Source: an uncultured Prevotellaceae bacterium (GTDB lineage Bacteria; Bacteroidota; Bacteroidia; Bacteroidales; Muribaculaceae). From it: DNA of 64,000 nucleotides. The position numbers were made by a program, and so were the translations under genes. Below, piece after piece: positions 25,163-33,289 of the stretch; within the stretch, counting starts at the first letter, position 1; each line of letters opens with the position of its first letter. The notes under the pieces were generated by a model. It was not told where the DNA came from. It worked only from the letters and a program-made list of their open reading frames with translations, and ran no database searches. The stretch spans positions 1 through 64,000 of the forward strand of contig OMUK01000002.1 in assembly GCA_900314215.1 (NCBI GenBank). Direction: 5' to 3'.

Positions 25163-25726
25163 TTAATGTTTCAAGAAATTCTCTACGATTTTGCCGCCCT
25201 GCGGGGTGAGCACGCTCTCGGGGTGGAACTGGATGCCATGCATGTCGTAGCGGCGGTGCTTGAGGCCCATGATCTGGTTCTCGTCGCTCAGGGCGGTGAT
25301 TTCGAGCTCGCGTGGGAAGCCCTTGCGCGATACCACCCACGAGTGGTAGCGGCCCATGTCGATGCGGCCGGGCAGCCCGTCGAAGATGTAGTCGTTGCCG
25401 ATGAGTGTGCCAGGGGTCGACACGCCGTGAAACACCTCGTCGAGGTTCTCGAGCGTGGCGCCAAACACCTCGCCCATGGCCTGGTGGCCCAGGCACACGC
25501 CCAGCATGGGCTTGCTGGGGGCGTAGGTGCCGATCACCTGCTTGAGCAGGCCGGCCTCGTCGGGAATGCCTGGCCCGGGGCTCAAGATGATTTTGTCGTA
25601 GCCGGCGAGGTCGGCCAGCTGGAATTTATCGTTGCGCAACACCGTGACCTGGGCGCCCAGCGCGCGCACCAGGTGGGCCAGGTTGTAGGTGAAGGAGTCG
25701 TAGTTGTCGATGATTACTATATTCAT
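25163..25726 (-). CDS. trpG: Anthranilate synthase component II (glutamine amidotransferase)
   Basis: The 187-residue class I amidotransferase supplies ammonia to TrpE. It has IIDNYDSFTYNL at the N-terminus, the SPGPGIPDEAG loop, the nucleophile elbow GVCLGHQ (Cys near residue 78) and the C-terminal HPES of the His-Glu pair. It is a separate polypeptide, not fused to TrpE or TrpD. It lies 42 bases after trpE. Confidence 0.95.
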   Translation of the reverse strand: MNIVIIDNYDSFTYNLAHLVRALGAQVTVLRNDKFQLADLAGYDKIILSPGPGIPDEAGLLKQVIGTYAPSKPMLGVCLGHQAMGEVFGATLENLDEVFHGVSTPGTLIGNDYIFDGLPGRIDMGRYHSWVVSRKGFPRELEITALSDENQIMGLKHRRYDMHGIQFHPESVLTPQGGKIVENFLKH

Positions 25727-25768
25727 GACTGTGCTGTGTTTTTTTTATTTTCAAAATCGAGATGGGAT

Positions 25769-27175
25769 TCACATGTGCTCGGCGAGCTTGATGGCCTTGT
25801 CCAGGGCGCCGAGTTTGCTGTTGACCTCTTGCAACTCATAGTTGTCGTTGCTCTTGGCCACCACGCCGCTGCCGGCCTGGAACCACAGGGTGTTGTTGCG
25901 GCTGATGAAGGTGCGTATCACGATGGCCTGGTTGAGGTCGCCGTTGAGGCCTATGAAGCCTATGCAGCCGCCATAGGCGCCGCGGTTGTGGGGCTCCATC
26001 TCGCTGATGAGCTGCATGGCGCGCACCTTGGGGGCGCCCGAGAGGGTACCGGCCGGGAAGGTGTCGATAAAGGCCTTGATCTTGTCGGTGCCAGAGTCGA
26101 GGGTGCCGCTCACGCGCGACACCAGATGAATGACGTGGCTGTAGTATTGCATATCCTTGTAGAAGTCGACTTTCACATCGTGGCAGTTGCGGCTCAAATC
26201 GTTGCGGGCGAGGTCGACGAGCATCACATGCTCGGCGTTCTCCTTGGGGTCGGTGCGCAGGAACTCGGCGTTGCGCCGGTCGGCCTCGGGGTCGCCGGTG
26301 CGCTTGGTGGTGCCGGCTATGGGGTCGATATAGGCCTTGTTGCCCTCGATGCGGCAGTGAGTCTCGGGCGACGAACCGAAGATGCGGAAGCCGCCGAAGT
26401 CGAAGTAGAACAGGTAGGGCGAGGGATTGATGCTGCGCAGGGCGCGGTAGAGCTTGAGGTCGTCGCCCTCGTAGTGCTGGATGAAGCGGCGCGAGATCAC
26501 GATTTGAAACACGTCGCCACGCTTGCAGTGCTGCACGCAGCGGCGCACGTTGGCGCGGTGCTCGTCGTCGGTGAGGGTCGAGGTGACAGGGCCCACGGGG
26601 TGGAAGCCGTAGGCAGCCACGCTGGTGCGGTTCACCGCCTTGAGCAGGGTGTCGAGGTGGTCACTCTCGCCCGGGGCAAGCATCTCGACGAGGGTGAGCT
26701 GGTTGTTGTAGTGGTCAAAGACGATGACGTCTTTATACAGGATATAGTAGATGTCGGGGGCATCGTTGCGCTCCTGGGTCTCGTCTTTCACGTCGATGTG
26801 CTCAAAGTAGCGCACAGCGTTGAACGACGTGTAGCCATACAGGCCGCAATAGTCTTTGCCCTCGCCCTCGACGTGGAAGGCGGCAATGAAGTCGCCCAGG
26901 GCACGCTCCACAGGGTAGCGGTCGGTCACGGGGTGGCGCTCCACAGTGCCGTCGGGCATGGTGAGGATGGCCTCGCCGTGGTCGATGGCCACGCTGGCCA
27001 GCGGGTGGATGCCGAAGAAGGAGCGGCTGTTGTCTTGGCTGTGGTAGTCGCTGCTCTCCATGAGAGCGCTCTTGGGATAGAGGTCGCGCAGTCGCATGTA
27101 GATGGCCACCGGGGTGTAGAGGTCGGCCAGAATGGTGCGCGTGGCTGTGGTGTAGTTGTATTTAGAAGTTTCCAT
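25769..27175 (-). CDS. trpE: Anthranilate synthase component I
   Basis: The 468-residue chorismate-binding enzyme makes anthranilate from chorismate and TrpG-derived ammonia; it is the committed step and usually feedback-inhibited by tryptophan. The C-terminal catalytic half shows FQIVISRRF, PIAGTTKRTGD, ENAEHVMLVDLARND, AGTLSGAPKVRAM and GAYGGCIGF. An N-terminal segment around LLMESS- and GIHPLA-like motifs fits the Trp-binding region. It overlaps the end of trpB by 14 bases. Confidence 0.95.
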   Translation of the reverse strand: METSKYNYTTATRTILADLYTPVAIYMRLRDLYPKSALMESSDYHSQDNSRSFFGIHPLASVAIDHGEAILTMPDGTVERHPVTDRYPVERALGDFIAAFHVEGEGKDYCGLYGYTSFNAVRYFEHIDVKDETQERNDAPDIYYILYKDVIVFDHYNNQLTLVEMLAPGESDHLDTLLKAVNRTSVAAYGFHPVGPVTSTLTDDEHRANVRRCVQHCKRGDVFQIVISRRFIQHYEGDDLKLYRALRSINPSPYLFYFDFGGFRIFGSSPETHCRIEGNKAYIDPIAGTTKRTGDPEADRRNAEFLRTDPKENAEHVMLVDLARNDLSRNCHDVKVDFYKDMQYYSHVIHLVSRVSGTLDSGTDKIKAFIDTFPAGTLSGAPKVRAMQLISEMEPHNRGAYGGCIGFIGLNGDLNQAIVIRTFISRNNTLWFQAGSGVVAKSNDNYELQEVNSKLGALDKAIKLAEHM

Positions 27176-28373
27176 ATTCTCCTGCCAATAGCTTGTTGTT
27201 AAGATAAGTTTCCACGTCCTTGTCGCCGCGGCCGCTCACGGTGAGCACGACCACGTCGGTGGGCTTGAAGTGCACCTTGCCCAGGGCGGCGATGGCGTGG
27301 GCGCTCTCGATGGCGGGGATGATGCCCTCCATGCGGGTGAGCTCGTAGCCGGCGCGTATGGCCTCGTCGTCGTTGATGGCATAGACAGTGGCACGGTGCT
27401 CGGTGGCCAGATTGGCGTGCATGGGGCCTATGCCGGGATAGTCGAGGCCGGCCGAGATGGTGGTGGCCTCCATGATTTGGCCGTCGGGGGTCTGCATCAC
27501 CAGGGTCTTGCTGCCGTGCAAGATGCCCAGGCGACCGGCGTGGATGGTGGCGGCGGTGTAGCCGCTGTCCACGCCCTTGCCGCCAGCCTCGGCGAGCACG
27601 ATTTTCACGCGCTCGTCGTCGATATAGTGGTAGATGGTGCCGGCCGCGTTGCTGCCGCCGCCCACGCAGGCCATGAGGTAGTCGGGGTAGTCACGCCCTA
27701 TCTTCTCTTGCAGTTGCACCTTGATTTCCTTGCTGATGATGCTTTGCAGCCGTGCCACCAGGTCGGGATATGGGTGCGGCCCCACGGTAGAGCCTATGAT
27801 GTAGAAGGTGTCGGCCGGGTGGCAGCACCAGTCGCGTATGGCCTCGTTGGTGGCGTCCTTGAGGGTGTGGTTGCCGGTGTAGACGGGCACCACGGTGGCA
27901 CCGAGCATCTTCATGCGCTCCACATTGGTGTGCTGGCGCTCCACGTCGAGGGCTCCCTGATAAATCACACAGGGCATGTCCATCAAGGCGCACACGGTGG
28001 CGGTGGCCACGCCATGCTGACCCGCGCCGGTCTCGGCGATGATGCGCTTCTTGCCCATCTTCTTGGCGAGCAGTATCTGGCCTATCGTATTGTTGATCTT
28101 GTGAGCGCCGGTGTGGTTCAGGTCCTCGCGCTTGAGGTAGAGCTGGCAGCCGTACTTCTGGCTCATGCGGCGGGCATAATAGAGTGGCGAGGGGCGGCCC
28201 ACGTAGTCGCGCAACAGCGCGTAGTACTCATCTTGAAACTCCTTGCTCTCGAGTATCTCGAGGTATTGACTGCGCAGCGCCTCGACCGTGGCATAGAGTA
28301 TCTCGGGCACATAGGCTCCGCCAAACTTGCCGTAGTAGCCCTCCTTGTCAACTAAAAATGATTTCTTATCCAT
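27162..28373 (-). CDS. trpB: Tryptophan synthase beta subunit
   Basis: The 403-residue PLP enzyme condenses indole with serine. The PLP lysine lies in LNHTGAHKINNT; AETGAGQHGVATAT and the phosphate-binding CVGGGSNAAGT are present. As in other Bacteroidales it is the first gene of the trp operon, far from trpA. Its leader carries the attenuator at 28410-28447 and leader peptide at 28524-28568. The last 14 bases overlap trpE. Confidence 0.96.
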   Translation of the reverse strand: MDKKSFLVDKEGYYGKFGGAYVPEILYATVEALRSQYLEILESKEFQDEYYALLRDYVGRPSPLYYARRMSQKYGCQLYLKREDLNHTGAHKINNTIGQILLAKKMGKKRIIAETGAGQHGVATATVCALMDMPCVIYQGALDVERQHTNVERMKMLGATVVPVYTGNHTLKDATNEAIRDWCCHPADTFYIIGSTVGPHPYPDLVARLQSIISKEIKVQLQEKIGRDYPDYLMACVGGGSNAAGTIYHYIDDERVKIVLAEAGGKGVDSGYTAATIHAGRLGILHGSKTLVMQTPDGQIMEATTISAGLDYPGIGPMHANLATEHRATVYAINDDEAIRAGYELTRMEGIIPAIESAHAIAALGKVHFKPTDVVVLTVSGRGDKDVETYLNNKLLAGEYGNF

Positions 28374-28409
28374 GATGTATATCTTTGTGTTGATTGTTTT
28401 GTTGCATGT

Positions 28410-28447
28410 AAAAAAAAAGACCTGCCAAGCGAAACCGCGGCAGGCCT
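28410..28447 (-). terminator. trp operon attenuator terminator
   Basis: On the minus strand GGCCTGCC pairs with GGCAGGTC (one G-U pair) around a 12-base loop and is followed by nine or so Ts. It lies between the leader peptide and trpB, so it can stop transcription before the operon. This matches transcription attenuation and resembles the Bacteroid-trp motif. Confidence 0.85.
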
Positions 28448-28523
28448 TGTAGAAGCGTTGATGTGTAATTTTTTTTTATTTATGACGCACAAGAGAGAAA
28501 TGACATGCTCACGATTTCATCAA

Positions 28524-28568
28524 TCATGGGCAACGCCACCATGCGATATATGCGTCAATATATTTCAT
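28524..28568 (-). CDS. trpL: trp leader peptide with tandem Trp codons
   Basis: A 14-codon frame on the minus strand encodes MKYIDAYIAWWRCP, with two adjacent TGG codons at positions 10 and 11. It starts about 70 bases downstream of the promoter at 28637-28644 and ends about 77 bases before the attenuator hairpin. Two Trp residues in so short a peptide, placed between promoter and terminator of a trp operon, fit ribosome-stalling attenuation: when charged tRNA-Trp is scarce the ribosome halts and the terminator does not form. The call rests on position and codons, not on homology. Confidence 0.85.
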   Translation of the reverse strand: MKYIDAYIAWWRCP

Positions 28569-28636
28569 TCTTATCACGTAATCTTAAAACTGAATAAAGA
28601 AATGCATAATCAGTCATCACATTCCCTTTTCGACTG

Positions 28637-28644
28637 CAAATGTA
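28637..28644 (-). promoter_or_regulatory. -7 box of the trp operon
   Basis: TACATTTG followed by GC on the minus strand. It gives a leader of about 255 bases before trpB. The stretch from 28645 to 28787 shows no other gene. Confidence 0.7.
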
Positions 28645-28787
28645 GAATAAATATCTTACAATCCAAAATAATTATGATATTTTTTAATTTTTTGTACCAG
28701 CACATGTATAGGGAGTGCGCCGGGGCTCAGCTGGCGTGCCCAAGGTTGAGGATGGGGAGAATGATTGGAGCGTGGGCGACAGGGCGC

Positions 28788-30449
28788 TCATTTCTCCTGT
28801 TGCTCAGGAGATTGGCGCTTGTCGGCATACATCGACGCCACATAGTCGGAAAGGGGGAAGTTGGGCTGCAACGTAGCGCGGCGTGCCCTCAGGCGATAGT
28901 TGTAGATAGTCTGCGGCGAGTATTGCAACACCTCGGCGATGGTCACGCTGTCGGTCACACCCAGGGCAATGAGGGCATAGATGCGCATTTCGGGCGTGAG
29001 CTTGCCATTGCTTACCGCCACGCGGGCCTCGGGCTTGAGCAGGGCGTTGAAGCGCTCGGGAAAGTCGGGATAGAGCATGAGCATCATTTTGTCGAATGCT
29101 GAGTGCACGCGGTCGGCAGTGTCGTCTTTGAGCAATTGCGAGGTGGCAAGTCGGTGTGCCTGGGTATAACTCTTGGCCACAATAAGCTGGCCCAGTGTCT
29201 TTTTAGTCTTCTGCAGGTTATTGACCATGGCACCAGCAATCATAAGCGTCTGGGCAGGCAGCATCTTGAGTCGCAGCAGGCGTTGGGTGAGCGACTCCAC
29301 CTGCCCGCTCAAGTGGCGGTTGCTCTCGGCCAGCTGACGGTTCTCAACCCGCATGTGACTCAGCCTGTCGACCTGGCTGCTCACTTGCTTCAGCGCCTGA
29401 GTGCTACGGCGCATGCGGCGGCGCGACCACACCATCAAGATGATGAAGGCTACCGCCACCACGCCCAGGCCTATTTCCAAGGCCAGCATGCGCCTGTTGT
29501 AGCGTGCCAGGAAATCGGTGCTCGACTTCTGCATCAAGTGTAGCAGGTCGATACTGCGGCCCACATCGCTGTACCGCGCCACATTGTCGATGCCCACACT
29601 CAGGTAGCGGTTCACACGGCCAGCGTCTTTGCCAGCCTCAAGCATGATATTGGCCACATAGATGATTGACGACGACGAGTGGTTGGAATTGTGAATATCG
29701 GCAATGGCCGAGCGTATGAAGTGTGGCAGAGCGCCCAACTTGTCGCCGTTGCCATATAGCGTGAAGGCCCACATGAGTTCAAGAATGGCGGCATCGTAGC
29801 TATAAGGAGACACCCGGTTGAGGCGCTGCCTGAGCATGTCGATTTCGGCATGTCGCTCTTTGGCATCGAGTTGCTCAAAGCGGAACAGCTCGTAGTACAC
29901 ATCGTTGCGGTCGAGATAGGGCTGATAGGTGTGCCAGGCCTGCTGATAGGCCGAATCGGCATTTCCGGTGTATTTCGGGAGGGAGATGTAGGTCAAAACG
30001 CGCATCATGGCAGCCTTGGCATATTTTGGTTTCAACTCGGGCGGCACTGTCTCGATAGGCCCCACCTTGTTGAGAATGACGAGGGCGCGCATGAAGTCGC
30101 CACGGTCGGCGAGCACAAAGGCTTGGTAGATGAGCGCCTCCTGCTGCCACAGCAGGTTTTTGGCATTCACTCCCTGTTTCTCACATTGCTTGAAGTAGTA
30201 TAGCGCAGAGTCGCTGTCAAACTTGATGTAGCACTCAGCAATCTGCTTGCAGGTGAGATAGCGGTCGGTGTTGCCCACCACAGCACGCAAGTTCCCCTTC
30301 AGCCTGTTGATTTTGGCCTGACGCTGCTTGACGTAGATTTCGCTGCTGTCGATTGTCCTGTCGAGCTCATCGAGAGTGCCAGGGCGATAACTACGCGCTT
30401 GAAGGCCGATCACACATATACTTAGAATTATGGTTAGAAGGAATCTCAT
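28788..30449 (-). CDS. DUF6377-type membrane-anchored regulator
   Basis: The 553-residue protein has a signal peptide (MRFLLTIILSICVIGLQA). A helical, TPR-like periplasmic domain of about 300 residues follows, then one membrane helix (about 317-338, LGVVAVAFIILMVW), a coiled coil (about 345-390), and a C-terminal LuxR-like helix-turn-helix (TDSVTIAEVLQYSPQTIYNYRLRAR). This is the DUF6377 layout, in which periplasmic sensing seems joined to DNA binding in one chain. I start at ATG 30449 because the promoter box at 30470-30477 excludes the longer frame. It is divergent from the glycosidase/esterase cluster that starts at 30798 and is the obvious candidate for its control. Confidence 0.85.
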   Translation of the reverse strand: MRFLLTIILSICVIGLQARSYRPGTLDELDRTIDSSEIYVKQRQAKINRLKGNLRAVVGNTDRYLTCKQIAECYIKFDSDSALYYFKQCEKQGVNAKNLLWQQEALIYQAFVLADRGDFMRALVILNKVGPIETVPPELKPKYAKAAMMRVLTYISLPKYTGNADSAYQQAWHTYQPYLDRNDVYYELFRFEQLDAKERHAEIDMLRQRLNRVSPYSYDAAILELMWAFTLYGNGDKLGALPHFIRSAIADIHNSNHSSSSIIYVANIMLEAGKDAGRVNRYLSVGIDNVARYSDVGRSIDLLHLMQKSSTDFLARYNRRMLALEIGLGVVAVAFIILMVWSRRRMRRSTQALKQVSSQVDRLSHMRVENRQLAESNRHLSGQVESLTQRLLRLKMLPAQTLMIAGAMVNNLQKTKKTLGQLIVAKSYTQAHRLATSQLLKDDTADRVHSAFDKMMLMLYPDFPERFNALLKPEARVAVSNGKLTPEMRIYALIALGVTDSVTIAEVLQYSPQTIYNYRLRARRATLQPNFPLSDYVASMYADKRQSPEQQEK

Positions 30450-30469
30450 CTTACATCGAAGGTTTTGTG

Positions 30470-30477
30470 CAAAGATA
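30470..30477 (-). promoter_or_regulatory. -7 box of the DUF6377 regulator gene
   Basis: TATCTTTG followed by GCAC on the minus strand, 21 bases upstream of the ATG. Confidence 0.7.
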
Positions 30478-30665
30478 TTTTTTTTTGCACACTTATACAA
30501 GTAAAACAACAAATATATTTTTGTGAGGTTTTGTAGTAGAAAACATTTACACCAAATGGCCACATCTATTACTTCACAATCTACTTAGATATATATGTAA
30601 TGCGCTATTAATTAGAATTTTATAATTCAGACAAATTTACTTTAGGCTTCATGCTCAAAATCATG

Positions 30666-30698
30666 TGTTGCGGCCGTGCAATCGATTGCGTAATTTTG
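30666..30698 (+). promoter_or_regulatory. GH3 promoter with LacI-like palindrome
   Basis: TAATTTTG at 30691-30698 is the -7 box. The perfect palindrome GCAATCGATTGC (30678-30689) sits in the spacer directly before it, with TTG of a -33 element near 30666. A bound protein would block polymerase. The central CG and 12-16 base size resemble LacI-family operators. The same core, longer, lies upstream of the amylase gene at 53067-53082. Confidence 0.7.
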
Positions 30699-30797
30699 CC
30701 ATGCAAAACGGGAAAAAGCCCTGCCTGCCGAAAACAGGCCCGCGACGATATTAATGGAAGCGAATTCATAACATTAACGATAACCAATAATAAAGCA

Positions 30798-33152
30798 ATG
30801 AGAAAAAAATTGTTCTCCTTAGTGGCACTTGCAGCCGCTATTGCATCAACAACATTTGCACAGCCGGCTCCTCAATTGCGAGCCGACAACATCGACCAAG
30901 TGTTAGGAGCCATGACTCTTGAAGAAAAAGCCACTCTTGTAGTGGGCACTGGCATGGGCGGTTTCAGCGCCAGCCCAGTGATAGGCTCATCATCGAGCCT
31001 CGTACCCGGAGCTGCCGGCACGACAGCCTCGATTCCCCGTCTCGGCATTCCTTCCATCGTACTCTCTGATGGCCCTGCGGGCGTGCGCATCAACCCTGAG
31101 CGCAACTATGACCACAACAAGTATTATGCTACCCACTTCCCCATCGGCACTGCCCTGGCCTGCACATGGAACCCCACCCTCGTCGCTCAGGTGGGTCAAG
31201 CCATAGGTCAAGAGGCTTCGGACTATGGCGTGGAGGTGATGCTTTCGCCCGGTGTGTGCCTGATGCGCAACCCCCTGTGCGGCCGCAACTTTGAGTACTA
31301 CAGCGAGGATCCCGTGCTCTCGGGCAACATTGCAGCTGCCTATATTAATGGCATTCAGAGCCAAGGCGTGGGCACCTCGATCAAGCACTTCGCCTTCAAC
31401 AACCAGGAGACCCAGCGCATGGGCAACGACGCCCGCGTGAGCCAGCGCGCCGCGCGTGAGCTCTACCTGAAGAACTTTGAGATTGCCATCGAGAAGGCTC
31501 AGCCCTGGACCGTGATGTCGTCCTACAACCTCGTGAACGGCACGCTCACCAGCGAGAGCTACGACCTGCTCACCGCCATTCTGCGCAACGACTGGGGCTT
31601 CAAAGGCCTGGTGATGACCGACTGGTTTGGTGGCATGGACCCCGTGCACCGTGGCGGCAAGAGTGATCGTCCTGCCAACATCAAAGCTGGCAACGACCTC
31701 ATCGAGCCAGGTTCGGAGGCCGACAGCAAAGCCATTGTAGAGGCTGTGAAGAACGGCCAACTGAAGGAGAAAGACCTCGACGCATGCGTGCGCCGCGTGC
31801 TTGAGCTTGTGGTTAAGACCAAGCGCTTCGCCGGCCAGAAATACAGCAACCACCCCGACCTCACCGCTCATGCACAAATCACCCGCAACAGCGCTGCCGA
31901 GGGTGCCGTGCTGCTGAAGAACAACGGCGGCCTGCCTTTCACTGGTAATGTGAAGAATGTGGCCCTCTATGGCTGCGGCAGCTACGACCTCGTGGCTGGC
32001 GGCACTGGCTCGGGCAACGTGAACCGCGCCTACACCATCTCGCTCGTCGAAGGCTTGCGCACCGCTGGCTACAACGTGGATGAGACCCTCATCAACGAGT
32101 ACACCGGCTATGTGAACGACTACTATAAGAAGAATCCCAAGCCAGGTCCACTGGAGCTGCGCGTGCCCACGCTCCCCAGCGAGAAAGACATCAACATCGA
32201 TGCCAACGATGTGAAGCAAAACGACATCGCCGTGATCACCCTGCACCGCATCTCGGGTGAGGGCCAAGACCGCACCATCGCCCAGTACAACCTGGAGCAG
32301 AACGAGAAAGACCTGATCAAGAAGGTGTGCGACGCCTATCATCGGGCTGGCAAGAAGGTAGTGGTGGTGCTCAACATAGGTGGCGCCATCGAGACAGCCT
32401 CGTGGAAAGACGAGCCCGACGCAATCCTCGTGCCCTGGCAAAGTGGCCAAGAGATTGGCAACTCCATCACCGACCTGCTCAGCGGCAAGGCTACTCCCTC
32501 GGGCAAGCTCTCGATGACCTGGCCTGTGAAGGTTGAGGACGATCCCTCTACCGTAAACTTCCCCGCCAACACCTCGGGCTACGATATCAACAACATGACA
32601 GGCGATGCCTCTAAGATGGCCGACGTGAAGAATGTGGGCTACACCGACTACGACGAAGACATCTATGTGGGCTATCGCTACTACGACACCTTCAACAAGA
32701 ATGTGTCCTACCCCTTCGGCTACGGTCTGTCCTACACCACCTTTGCCTACAGCAATGTCAAGGCCGTCGACAACGGCAACACCGTGACTGTGACCGTGAC
32801 TGTGACCAACAACGGCAACCGCGCCGGCAAGGAAGTGGCCGAGTGCTACGTAACCGCTCCCAAGGGCAGCGTGGAGAAACCCGCCCAGGAGCTCAAGGCC
32901 TTCGCCAAGACCCGCAACCTGCAGCCTGGCGAGAGCGAGACGCTCACCATGAGCATCGACAAGATTCAGCTCGCCTCGTTCGTCACCAAGCAGAGCGCTT
33001 GGGTGGCCGACGCCGGCACCTACACCTTCAAGGTGGGCGCTTCGAGCCGCGACATCAAGGGCACTGCAACACTCAAGCTCAAGAGCGCCAAGAAGAAAGT
33101 GAGCAACGTGCTGGCTCCCAAGCAGAAACTCGACCTTCTCACCCAGAAATAA
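30798..33152 (+). CDS. Glycoside hydrolase family 3, beta-glucosidase-like
   Basis: The 784-residue protein has a signal peptide (MRKKLFSLVALAAAIASTTF), a GH3 N-terminal TIM barrel with the nucleophile D275 in VMTDWFGG, the GH3 C-terminal alpha/beta sandwich, and a terminal fibronectin III-like domain (about 675-770). Motifs LSDGPAGVRI, SIKHFAFNNQE and VMSSYNLVNG are those of beta-glucosidases. It probably works in the periplasm on beta-glucosides. It is the first gene of the plus-strand catabolic cluster. The ATG at 30798 is chosen because it starts the signal peptide; the frame is open upstream through the promoter. Confidence 0.94.
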   Translation: MRKKLFSLVALAAAIASTTFAQPAPQLRADNIDQVLGAMTLEEKATLVVGTGMGGFSASPVIGSSSSLVPGAAGTTASIPRLGIPSIVLSDGPAGVRINPERNYDHNKYYATHFPIGTALACTWNPTLVAQVGQAIGQEASDYGVEVMLSPGVCLMRNPLCGRNFEYYSEDPVLSGNIAAAYINGIQSQGVGTSIKHFAFNNQETQRMGNDARVSQRAARELYLKNFEIAIEKAQPWTVMSSYNLVNGTLTSESYDLLTAILRNDWGFKGLVMTDWFGGMDPVHRGGKSDRPANIKAGNDLIEPGSEADSKAIVEAVKNGQLKEKDLDACVRRVLELVVKTKRFAGQKYSNHPDLTAHAQITRNSAAEGAVLLKNNGGLPFTGNVKNVALYGCGSYDLVAGGTGSGNVNRAYTISLVEGLRTAGYNVDETLINEYTGYVNDYYKKNPKPGPLELRVPTLPSEKDINIDANDVKQNDIAVITLHRISGEGQDRTIAQYNLEQNEKDLIKKVCDAYHRAGKKVVVVLNIGGAIETASWKDEPDAILVPWQSGQEIGNSITDLLSGKATPSGKLSMTWPVKVEDDPSTVNFPANTSGYDINNMTGDASKMADVKNVGYTDYDEDIYVGYRYYDTFNKNVSYPFGYGLSYTTFAYSNVKAVDNGNTVTVTVTVTNNGNRAGKEVAECYVTAPKGSVEKPAQELKAFAKTRNLQPGESETLTMSIDKIQLASFVTKQSAWVADAGTYTFKVGASSRDIKGTATLKLKSAKKKVSNVLAPKQKLDLLTQK

Positions 33153-33202
33153 TCCTATCTTGGATTAAACAAGCACAAACATTACCAATATAATATATAC
33201 AT

Positions 33203-33240
33203 TCTTTCTCCTCCCCCACGCTTAAGGGGGCGGAGAAAGA
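33203..33240 (+). other. Long perfect-stem hairpin between GH3 and the receptor gene
   Basis: TCTTTCTCC and CCCCC on the left pair with GGGGG and GGAGAAAGA on the right, 14 pairs interrupted by one T-C mismatch, with an eight-base loop. No T-run follows, so a processing or mRNA-stability hairpin within the operon is more likely than a terminator. Confidence 0.6.
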
Positions 33241-33289
33241 TAAAACAAAAGAGAAAAAATCTATTCACAAATACAAATAAACATTTTAG

